Assembly: GCA_035041965.1 (NCBI GenBank)
Contig: JAPYMA010000673.1
Coordinates: forward strand, 62,001 to 126,000
DNA length: 64,000 bases
DNA from: Anisakis pegreffii
Taxonomy: Eukaryota; Nematoda; Chromadorea; Rhabditida; Anisakidae
Direction: 5' to 3'
Shown here: positions 33,587-43,967 of the stretch, one piece after another
How the letters are laid out: each line of letters begins with the position of its first letter
Numbering within the stretch: the first letter of the stretch is position 1
Position numbers and translations under genes: made by a program
Notes under the pieces: model-generated
Databases searched by the model: none
Told to the model about the DNA's origin: nothing
Seen by the model: only the letters and a program-made list of their open reading frames with translations

Positions 33587-36388
33587 ACTTGATGTGTGCA
33601 TGAGTCCAAAGAAGGCTGCACTCTGAACTGATGATATGTGACAATGAGTGAGAAACACTGAAACGGAAAGGAATAAATTCAATTTGCATTGAGCTGAAAT
33701 CTAGGCTGAATTTCTTATTGTTGACTGTTTTTATGGCTTTCTAGTAGAATGTAATTTTCTTTTTATTGACAACACAAACTTGAGCGAATTGCTCCAACTG
33801 TTCGCAATAACGCACAGAGAAAACTAATTATGGCAGATTCATTTGACAGATTCTCGATAAGATAATTTGCGTCAACTAGAGGAACTTACCCACTGTTCGA
33901 GTGGTGTAATTTCAACAGCTGTCGCTTAAAAATACTTATCGTTATATGATTTGCAGTAGACTTTATCCATCTGAAGAAAAAAATGCTCACGTCATATATT
34001 CTTTCGTTTCACCGTGATATTGTGGATATTAGGACATCCGCGCGGATATTCTGAATAGTAGGATATCCATGTCGATATCCTAGATAATTAAATAGCATAT
34101 ATCCAAGTTCTAGAATACAAAAGTAAAGTATGAGGGAGGAAATGATGTTCTCGAATTAGGAAAAAACGGAAGCTCATTAGAATATGTAAGTAAGCAACGA
34201 ATTACTCTGAATTATTCATCAAAAGAGTGTACTAAGTGATGTCCATGTGCTGTTGCTGCATAAAATGCTCGATTGAAATGCCGTCTGAGGATAAGTTGCT
34301 TACAGTACGATGTTTCGCAATCAATATCCTCATAAATTATTGACATTCGATTTGTATATGTATCAATTGTGTTCAATAGTCATGACGACGCATTCAAGCA
34401 AGCATTTTTGAATGCATTTTGTCATTTTTTCGGGGTTTCGCAATCAAATGAAACATTCGAATGTTCAATGAAACTCAGTTAAAATTGTTATCATTTATTG
34501 GATTCAGCAAATTCTAAACGCAAAACAGTTTAAAGGAAGGTATCAATTATCCAGATGTGTCGCTGCAAACAGCGAACAGAGAACAATCAAACAGAGAGTC
34601 GTCATTTATGACTGAATTTCGTTGCAGATGGTTCACATCGAAATTTGTTTCGGCTTTGCAGACAGTTTACATCGAAAAAAAATTACAAAAAAAGTTTCAC
34701 TTGCGCTAAATGTTAGCTGAATTTAGTGGAAAATACCATCGCATCGGTTGCCAGTTTCGCCGATAATTAATTGGATTGTCAAGCGCAATCATCGCATGCA
34801 TGAATTTCCGAAAAATCATTGATAATCTTTTCGATTTTTCGAGAGATTCATTTAGTCTTAACGAACCAAAAAAAACTAATTGTGCACATAATTGCAATTG
34901 CAATGACATTTTAGTTCATGTTTGAGTGCTGATAGTGTTGAGAATAAAGAAGTGAAACCTTTTATCTGCTAAGACATAAGTAAATATGAATGTTATTGTC
35001 CTTCAGTCAAGATACGTTCTCGTTGGTTGTTATCGAATTGAATCACTTCACTGTTTTCGTCATGCATCGGGATAGATAGATGAGTTCGTCGTTTCAGTAG
35101 TCTGCTTTTTATAGTAGCCCATAATTATTCTTTAGCCTGATATCAGCATCTCAGTGATGCTTTTTGAAATGCTTGTGAATTTGCATGAAGGTAATCACCG
35201 TAAGTGGTAAGAGAACATCAAATCTGGTCACACCCAACTGTAAAGCGCTAGACTCTCTAAAATATGTGTCAATAAGTCCGAGAAATCACGACCAGAAGTT
35301 ATAATTATTAGTGTAACTAAATTAATCAAACTTAATTATTAGTGTGTCCAGTAGGCACCAACTGATTAAGAGATGAAAATTTTAGAAGTTACATCATATC
35401 AGTGATATATATCAGTTTGTCGCTCATCACAACCAGCATCGAGTGATCATGGAATGCACATTTGCAAAATCAGTAATCCTCCGAGGTTTACAGCTGTCTC
35501 TAGTGTGCATCAAAGCACAGATTGAATAGACAGACAGCTGTTATTTATGAATGATAAATGAGTATTAGTAACTCCGCCTTTGAAAGGCGTAAAGAGACTT
35601 CAAATGGATTGAGGAAGGAGGGAGAGTAGGTGTTTGATGAGGTTGGACTGGCTCATGGAAACTGATGGGCCTAGCCATGAGACACTGACGATGGACACAT
35701 GCATGCATGTCATACATACACATACATTCACATACATTATATCCTGTGGTTGTGATATCCATTTGTGGTGTTTACTCTGAGTAAAAGCAACTGCGACACC
35801 AGACAATCTGATCGTGTGCATCAGTTCCTTCAACTGATTTCATCGAAATTAGTCAGTCACTGAAGAGCGAATGAATCTGGCCGACGAGATTCTATTCTGC
35901 TGAAACAATTGTTGAATAACTCAGTCGTTTGCTTACTCACGCATCGTCATCATCAATCACATATAGATGCCTTTCAAGGTTACTTTCTATTCATTTATTC
36001 ATATGTTCGATGATGACCGCTCAGATTTTGAATTGTGTTTGGTTGAGAACCTCGAGGTTACTTATTGCAAAGTGTTCAGATTGTATTTGTGTAAAAAATT
36101 GTGTGTATGCCATATGATAATGATAGAACATTCGTGATGATTAGACGTATTGATAATGGTATAGGTCAGAAATGACTCTTATTGATAATGTTCACTGAAT
36201 GAGATTATCAGTCTAATCAGAGTTTTTTTTGATCGATCGCCTTCGGATGAAGGATCGAAAAATAAGTGTTTGTCCAGCCAGGATGAAGTTTTGCCTAGAT
36301 TCAAGTCAAAGCCATGAGAGTTAATGGTGTTTTCTGAAATTATCCAATTGTATAAGGCTTTGAGCGATTGCGATTGAATTGAGCAATA

Positions 36389-36413
36389 TAAAGGCTTTGA
36401 GAGCCTTTTATAA
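36389..36413. repeat. Short hairpin ATAAAGGCT / AGCCTTTTAT
   Basis: Inverted repeat with a ~10-bp stem and TTGAG loop (TATAAAGGCT, TTGAG, AGCCTTTTATA). An extra AAGGCTTTGAG lies 34 bp upstream. Confidence 0.6.
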
Positions 36414-37423
36414 TTAAACAGCTTTTTATGGTAGGACATTACGGTGCGGTGAAGATGTCATATTGTATGGTGTAATGATTTGTTTTTTGAAAATAATCAT
36501 GCTTTGGAGAAATGCTTAATGTAATCGTTATATTTATCGGTAGAAATACGTAAATTATGATCATTGAGTGGTATAGAATATGCCTCTGATCGATATCGCT
36601 TTGTGTCACTTCTGGGAAAACATTATGATTGATGAGAAATGATGAACTATCAAACATGCTTGAAGAAAAATGACTTGAATTTGATTATTCACATGCTAAC
36701 TTTCTGCATCGAATTGTTTTATTTTGAATCAGAATTTTATGCATATCCACTGATTTCATGCATTATATTTGAACATGCAGAAGAATTGTTCTATTCGTAA
36801 CATTTTCATCCATCTTCTTTCTATTGTTGGTGGTAATTCATTCGGAAAAAAATGAATTCTTGAGCTTTCCAGAGAACTAGTACTAATATGTTATGCATGA
36901 ACACTTTCTCATGTTCACAATTGCTACTGAAAATTTCTATTCAGTGAAACAATTCACCAGATGAATACTTCTCGAAAAAAAAGTTGAAAAGTAATTCTTT
37001 CTTGAGTTTTTATTTTGTCAGTTCAGATGAATGAATAATCAGTTGATGATTATTTGCATTCATTTGGAATGATTGATTCTAAAAGTTTTCTTAATGAGGT
37101 GGAACTGGATCACACACAATTTTGCCATTATACTTGTTCTGTTCATGACAGGCAGCAAATCAATCGTTTTGATGGCTTCTTTCGGTATTTCATTAGCACG
37201 GACACAAGCAATAAACGTTCGTGTCTGATGCAACGAGACACTAAAGCAAAAACAATTCGCTCGATTACCACATTCTTCTATTTTCAATTAACTGAATGTT
37301 TGCGTAAAATTCTTCACATTCATTCAATTCGAATCAGTATTTTTCCCTTAAAAATGCGGCTGAGTGTAATGAAAATAACAATTATAAGAATAGAAAATTA
37401 AACACAAACCATACTATCGCCTA

Positions 37424-37477
37424 GCCCAGGCTCGGTAATATCAATAACATTGGTACACCATTTGATTTCGAGCAAAA
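37424..37477. repeat. Dispersed ~55-60-bp repeat, copy A
   Basis: Shares CATTTGATTTCGAGCAAAA exactly with 62035-62053, plus upstream similarity around CAGGCTCGGTAATAT. Two copies are visible in the window, the other in a HEATR1 intron. Confidence 0.65.
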
Positions 37478-37483
37478 ATCAAA

Positions 37484-37570
37484 ATAATAGTAGTAAAATA
37501 ACAACAATAACAGCAATAATAATAATAACAATAATAATAATAATAATAATAATAATAGTAATAATAAAAG
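37484..37570. repeat. AAT/AAC trinucleotide microsatellite
   Basis: Long imperfect run of ATA/AAT with AAC interruptions. Confidence 0.9.
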
Positions 37571-37964
37571 TCGTAATAATAACAAAACCAACAATACCAT
37601 CAGCGATAATCAAATTCAATCTTTTGACTTACTTGACTTCGACTTATGCGCTTTCGTGTAAGTATTGAGTTTGACAACACATCTCACATGTTCATCTCAC
37701 TCATGAATATTCACGTGTCCTAAGGCAATACGACCATTCCCCTATAATATTATATTTCCGAGCACGCAAATTACATAGATCCAAAAAGGAATCTGCGCTG
37801 GAATCTTATAACGATGGCAATTTGTATTGACTACAATCATTACCCATTCTTGTAAAAACAAAACGCATTCATAATCATGATACTAATGGAAATAGTATAG
37901 CATTAGGAATAATAATGTTAACAATTATAGTCGTAATTGCTACCAACATTATTATAATAATGGT

Positions 37965-38017
37965 GATAATAATAATAATAATAATAATAATAGCAATAAT
38001 AATAATAATAATAATAA
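37965..38017. repeat. AAT trinucleotide microsatellite
   Basis: Second AAT run about 400 bp from the first. It produces a spurious Tyr-rich ORF on the minus strand. Confidence 0.9.
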
Positions 38018-38385
38018 AAGTAACAATAATATTCAAACAATAATAGAGATAATGATAAAAAAATAATCAGAGTAATAACAATATGACTCTTGTGAACTAT
38101 AAAAACAATAACAACATCATTGCTTAGTGCAATATTACTAGTAAGTACTGATGACTTTAGCGATAAACGAATTACCCTTACATGACTGCTCATTGTTATT
38201 TCTGTTGCTTCAGGCAATGAAAATAATTCCATTTAGCACTCAATTAATTAATTCTCAATCAAATTTTCCTGTTCGTATTATTCAGTTTAGGGCATTCAAA
38301 GTGAATCGATACGCTGCAAACTGAATTTGTAAAGCTTCTCGTCGTAAATCCCAATCAACTCGTCGTTCATCTATACATCATTCCG

Positions 38386-38472
38386 TTTGTCAGCATATAA
38401 TTGAAATATTTGTCAGCATATAATTGAAATATTTGTCAGCATATAATTGAAATATTTGTCAGCATATAATTG
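38386..38472. repeat. 23-bp minisatellite, 3.8 copies
   Basis: Units begin at 38386, 38409, 38432 and 38455 (the last partial). Each contains TTTGTCAGCATATAATTG followed by AAATA. The copies are identical, so the expansion is recent. Confidence 0.95.
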
Positions 38473-40417
38473 CTGAAATTTGATTTTATAAAAACTAATT
38501 CAATGATGTGTACTTGCATTGTGTGTGTTTAATGTACGTCATTGTACGTCATTAATTGCGTTCACAATCGTTGAACACAATTCGATGGATGAATGTAATG
38601 CATGGAACCATCCTTTCTTTGAAGAAACTCGACTAAAACTTCAACAAGCAAAAGCTTATTGTTTGTGCGTAAATCCATTCATATCTGTGTATATCCATTG
38701 ATATCAGCCTATATCCGTCCAGATTCATGTCTTCTATAATCGTGATCGTATCTATCAAAAACTAATTTTCTCAACAGCGACATTATAGCGTTATGATGCT
38801 GATGATGTTTCCTGCACTAGATGGCATAATAGCATCAATTAACTGGCAGCATGCTTCAATTACCGGAAGAATAGAAACATTCAATGAATACCACGAATAC
38901 ATCGTTGACCAAGCATGCTTGATTGAATGAGCACAAGCGTGCTCTTTTTCGGTCAATCAAACGTTTGGAAATTGAAAATTTTTTAATCAACAGCAATGTA
39001 TTTGTCAAAGCTGATTGATTGCAATTATCATTCTAGGCATGTTCAATTGTTTGTTAACGGAAACAATTAGATTGCAAAGCAGCAAATAAGTTATATTAGT
39101 AGCCGTGTGAGGTTAACGGGAACAATTTTCATTTGGAACTCAGCTAATAAATTATGTATGCGTTTTTCTATTGTTGTCATGAGATAATATTATGAATAAT
39201 ATTACGTATTTATGCGATCACTGCATAAATAATAATGCAATTTTGCGTAATAAAGAAACTAGAAACTAAATAATCACTGCTTTGTATCGATTGAACGTTT
39301 GATATACTCGGCTGAATTTGATCAAATGCAGATAGATAGTGGTTTCAAAACGCGGTTATGATTCAAAATGTCAATGCATTTTGAGTTTTTCAGTCATAAT
39401 TGAGGTTATTCTATACGCACAAACCAGAACTGGTAACACTACTCCGGGTCGTAATTTAGAGCATTTATGTGGAAGGAATATCACTGAAATAATTGTCAGA
39501 ATATAATCGCAAACTCGACGTTCGTTGGTCTCAACAAATGATAGAAATTCTCGATAAATTCTAAAATAGTACATGCGAAACTCGTCCTATTCTTCCTAAT
39601 GTTTGTCGTATTCCCTTTAATAATCCTTCAAAATTTCTTGATAACCACAAAAAGCCCCCCAATAATCATACTGTCATGTCTGAATCCTTCTCAATTCTTC
39701 TCAGATGTGATCTTATTCGAGTGCTTCTATAATCAGCGTTGGGAGATTGTTTGCAAAATAATATGCTCTTTCCTGTGTTCCCGCTTGAGTGTTCAATTTC
39801 ATATAATTCGCTTGCACTAATTAACACTTCTGCAGATATTTGAAAAAATTCATAATGAATATCGTTGAATAGCAATTTTAAACGACTTTTTGCTACTGAC
39901 GAACACAGTTCAGTAAATGATGAACCACTCAATAACATCGTATCTTTTGAAGAAGCATTTTGTTTTCGGATGATTTGTAGGGATGACTTTGTTTGGCTTT
40001 TCTTGAATCGCAATCAAACGACGACGAGTCGTCTCATCGAATTGATTTCGTGGAGTAGACTTCTTTGATTGCTTCAGTGATGACACTTTCTTTCGTTCAA
40101 GTGCATTTGGTGAATGAACGAAAGCATCAATTCGTTGTAAGTAATTGATTTTGAAATGAAATCAATTTGAATTGATGATGAAGCAGCGATGATGTGCACG
40201 GATACGTGGTAAATGCTAAATTAAATTATGCAATCGTGACGGCAGCAAAGTATAAATGAATAAGCGTTAATCGACGTCAACTTAGCAACCAAAAGTTGAA
40301 CTTGCTCGGATCCATAACTGCTACGATTGTACCATGCAAAAATAGGGAGCGGCGTATTTTGTTGTCATCCGATTGAATGAAAACTCGAATTTCGGTTGAG
40401 GGCAATCTTAAATTTAT

Positions 40418-40462
40418 GCCTAGAATTTGGCTTAGGCTCATACTTAGGCTTGAAATTCTAGG
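40418..40462. repeat. Hairpin with CCTAGAATTT arms and two TTAGGC
   Basis: CCTAGAATTT (about 40419) pairs with AAATTCTAGG (about 40451-40460). The intervening loop contains TTAGGCTC and TTAGGCTT. It may belong with the other GCCTAA-type fold-backs in the window. Confidence 0.6.
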
Positions 40463-41550
40463 GGCTAAATCAAGCGCGCCTACGTGTGTACTTGTACATC
40501 CGTACGAGTTTTTTTGTAAAGTGTCATTTCAGTCTCACATAGCAGTAATTGATGACTATCGATTTTGACTGAATAATGAGTCGAATTAACACTTTTGTTT
40601 CCAGTGTATCTTCGTTGTATTCGTTGTTTCTTGTTCATTATCACTTCGCATGATCACTCTTTTTTTGGGGATTTGATTTTGAATTTAAATGAGCTGAACG
40701 GGATTTTTTTAGTATTTTGAACTGCCTCGAGGAATTTTTTTGCATCGTTTGATGCTGCGAGAGATTTGACAGTGTGATTGAATTAAGATGCTAGTAGAAG
40801 GAAGATTTATTGTCGACATTTTAAAAGGCAAAAAAATTTAACTGACAGAATTTTGATGAGGATTTGAAAGCGTTTCGATGCAATCATCTGTTGACTGATA
40901 ATGTGTCAGTGCTCGAGGTGATGTCGTTCTTTGATCGAAACATCGATTGAACGACATTCGGATCCATCTTATGCCTTTATTCATTGAATTTCAATAGATT
41001 TACATGAGAAATAGTGAGAACAACACAAATATGTTTGGAAATTTATCGCACGTGAAAATATAAGATTCTGATGGAAATTGCATCGTTTTTGATGAATTCA
41101 AGATGAAAATTCTCAAATTCGTTGTTGTCAATACTTTTTAGTGATCAACAAAAGATCAATGCTTACTTTGACTTTGATACAACATTCCATTGCGTGCTGA
41201 CTTTTATACTTAGAAACTGAACTCTCCAATCAAATATCTGACGTGATTCCGAAGTACACTGCAATACAAATACATTACCGATAAGCAGTGAAGTCATATG
41301 GATATAGCCATGCGCATGCTCAAACACATATGCCGTCATTGGTTCACTGTGTTCATTTCAGCGTTATTTCAAGAGTTACCTGGATTACCTGGATTGGCCA
41401 GGCTATCAAACGTTTATAACGTTGCTGGCCACAATGCTGGCGTTTCCTTGCGCATTGTTTTAACCTCAATTTACGCCACCCCGCTGACTAGGCGAGCAGG
41501 CCAACCGAACACAACCGAGTAAATAATTAGTCGCCGTGAATACGTGGATT

Positions 41551-41609
41551 TAGCTTATTTTTTCTCTGAATATTCTGTATATATCCATTACTATTATTGT
41601 TATTATTAA
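41551..41609. repeat. Dispersed ~55-bp repeat, copy 1
   Basis: Contains CTGAATATTCTGTATATATC preceded by GCTTATTTTTTCT, followed by CATTACTATT and TTA repeats. The near-identical copy is at 42806-42866, same orientation. Confidence 0.8.
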
Positions 41610-42551
41610 ATAGAATTAATAATTCTATTTCAAAAGTATTTGCTAAGAATGTTGACGATTCAGATCGGTCTTTGCTGAAAGGTGCTGACGTTCACGGATC
41701 AGAACAGTATTGAATCTCATTAGATGATTGCCCTGAGTTTAACTAAAACTCAACGAGTAAGGCTACGATCAAACGTGAGCCTCAGCTCAATTGCTAGCTG
41801 CAGGCGAAGTACAAACTGATTTAACCAAACCCAATCTGATTTAAATTATCGGTTTCGCATCGTTTTTGCATTCATACATTCTGAAGATGGCATATTCTTT
41901 GCAGAATGTTTTTGCTAAATGAATTATCTTAAAAGCTATAGAAATATACGCATGGCTAATGAATGCCTTCAGAGAACGAGAGAGCGGATTAAAATCTCGT
42001 GGGAATGTGGACGTTGGGTGGGATTGGGTTAATTCTTCTTTGTATAGGATAATCATTCAATTTATTTTTTGGAATACGTTCTATCATGCGACCAACAAAA
42101 AATCTATTTAAACGCAATAATACTCCATCATTGGATGGATTAAATTTCTCTTCCGTTGATTACTTGCTGGATTTTGGCTTTTAGGCTGCTAATAAGAGAA
42201 GGAACCTTCTAAAGGCAAATGCTTTCAAAATTGAGATATATGTATATATGTGTGTATATGTATTTTTTCATTCATTTATATAGGCACTTTTTTAATAAAC
42301 ATTTATCATGTTCTCATGATTATGCAGCACCGCACTGAATAAACGTGTCCAAAAATTTCGCTACGCTACGATGGATAGGGGAAGGGAAGAGGGAGGTTTA
42401 TCCTAGTAAACGATGAACGCAACTGAAGTAAGGGAAAGATTCATTAAACGGGAAATTACGTCTTCTATGGGAATTCTGTTTTGAGGGGAGATCTATGATA
42501 CATGTCCGATGAGGAGAAAGTGAATTACATATTCTCAAAAAAGGTCTGTGA

Positions 42552-42800
42552 TTGTTGAGGAAGTTGTCGTTGGAAGTTCCAAAAATGATCGAATCATCAT
42601 TGCAGTCGTCAAATTCGAACGGAAACGATCGGAAAGCGAAGCCAACAACACGATTGCCCAAAGTGGTGATAACTCAGCCGTCGAATATGAGTTTATTGTC
42701 GGAGAATAAAACCGATGAACGAAAATGTTCCACTGACAGTCTGCGTACAATTAGCGGTGAATCGTCATCGTCTTCATTTCGTTGTTGTATCATTTTATAG
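42552..42800 (+). CDS. Possible 3'-terminal exon of a CaaX-prenylated protein
   Basis: An 82-codon open frame on the plus strand. Its codon use (TCG, CGA, ACA, CCA) resembles the real exons nearby rather than the AT-rich surroundings. It encodes a Ser/Thr/Asn-rich, basic segment ending SSSSFRCCIIL and a TAG. The last four residues CIIL fit a CaaX box with Leu at X, the pattern for geranylgeranylation. It has no strong start: a TGA lies directly upstream. It would therefore have to be a terminal exon, with a candidate acceptor at TTGTTGAG near 42559. I found no upstream exon with a recognisable domain such as GTPase motifs. A short frame starting ATG at 42502 (MSDEEKVNYIFSKK) lies just upstream in another frame. 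It could also be a chance ORF. Confidence 0.35.
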   Translation: MLRKLSLEVPKMIESSLQSSNSNGNDRKAKPTTRLPKVVITQPSNMSLLSENKTDERKCSTDSLRTISGESSSSSFRCCIIL

Positions 42801-42805
42801 TGTTT

Positions 42806-42866
42806 CGCTTATTTTTTCACTGAATATTCTGTATATATCCATTATTATCAGTGTTATTATTATTAA
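42806..42866. repeat. Dispersed ~55-bp repeat, copy 2
   Basis: Near-identical to 41551-41609 (one substitution in the GCTTATTTTTT..CTGAATATTCTG block). It starts six bases after the TAG of the CaaX-like ORF. Confidence 0.8.
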
Positions 42867-42950
42867 TTAACATTATTATCATTAATTATTGTTATTGATA
42901 TCATTATTATTATTAATTATTATTATCAGTTATTATCATTATTATTATTG
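42838..42950. repeat. TTA/ATT trinucleotide-rich tract
   Basis: Imperfect TTA repeats interspersed with TCA. Overlaps the end of the 55-bp repeat copy. Confidence 0.8.
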
Positions 42951-43967
42951 TTTTCATTTTCCTTATCACTATGATGTCATCCTTATCAGTATCATTATTA
43001 TTGGTGTAATGCTTCCGGATAAACAATTTATCGCAATTCAACAGCTGCAACTGCGATGGTCATTGGTAGAATATCTTCTGACTAAAATAGCTGAGGACTG
43101 AGGATAAGCAATAAAATTTTTTAAAAGTTGACCGATTATGTTAACTCTATAATGCAATTTTCATTCTTTATTCAACAATTTCTGAAGCACTCTCATACAT
43201 TCCGAAGAATTTTTGGGTATAATCTTATCCTTGAGCAATACTTTCAATACAGTGCAGCTCATTTTCATTCTTTTGCACGTTTTCTCAGACAAAATTTTTA
43301 TTCTCTGCCATATGATATCTCTAATCAGATGGTCAAATGCATGAACATGAAACTATTGCCTATCCAATAGCACTGTCGTTGTGCCGCTGCAATTCAAACG
43401 GTTCAATTCCACATGACATAATGTTTGTTGTCTGAACAATTATTGAGGAGAAGTATCAAAATATGTAATCGTTGAACGAATTGGACGTTCTATATTGTGA
43501 ATGTATTTTATCAAAATGCAATTCATTACAAAACAAAATAACCCTGAAAGCACATGATAAAGAGTAATTGTGATAACAACATCAGTTGAAATGTTTTTTG
43601 AACATTTTCAAAAGGTAACATAATGATCACTTGTTCACTCTTATGTACAGCAAAAACAATGCATGATCAACAATGGACAATCTTATTTTTCAAAAAATAA
43701 TATTATAATATACGTATACCAAGTTGTGAATCTCCGAAGTTGAACTATTGGAAATAATAATTTTTGGACCAAAACAATTGGAATGAATGAAGAATGACTT
43801 ACACCATTCCTAAATTGTATTAAAGAAGGATTTGAAAACATATAATTTCAGATCATAAAATATAGCGTTACTGAGCATTCAGCTGAATTTTAACTTGAGC
43901 AAAATTTCCGAACAAATTTATAGGCAGATCATCGATAGGAGCACGAAAACGCGTGATTTGCAACAAT

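Larger units (their letters stand above)
33356..42551. other. Repeat-rich intergenic region
   Basis: No multi-exon gene can be supported in these 9 kb. It holds ATAAAGGCT hairpins (36389-36413), AAT microsatellites (37484-37570 and 37965-38017), a dispersed repeat copy (37424-37477), a 23-bp minisatellite (38386-38472), a hairpin with TTAGGC motifs (40418-40462) and one copy of a 55-bp repeat (41551-41609). ORFs at 37054-37401 (+), 39666-40013 (-) and 41298-41522 (+) have no family resemblance and no clear splice partners. Confidence 0.5.
42801..43967. other. Intergenic region before the kinase gene 3' end
   Basis: Holds the second copy of the 55-bp repeat (42806-42866) and a TTA microsatellite to about 42950, then AT-rich DNA without a recognisable exon. 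It should contain the 3'UTR of the minus-strand kinase gene that ends at 43968, but no AATAAA close to its stop is evident. Confidence 0.5.

Noticed and set aside
37054..37401. 115-codon plus-strand ORF
   Set aside because: Starts at a non-ATG codon, AT-rich, no known motif and no adjacent exon.
37918..38232. Tyr-rich minus-strand ORF of 104 codons
   Set aside because: Its core is the translation of the AAT microsatellite.
39666..40013. 115-codon minus-strand ORF
   Set aside because: No motif, splice partner or codon bias like that of the real exons.
41298..41522. 74-codon plus-strand ORF with locally higher GC
   Set aside because: No recognisable domain; partly built from short repeats (TTACCTGGA doublet). 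Kept only as context for the 55-bp repeat.
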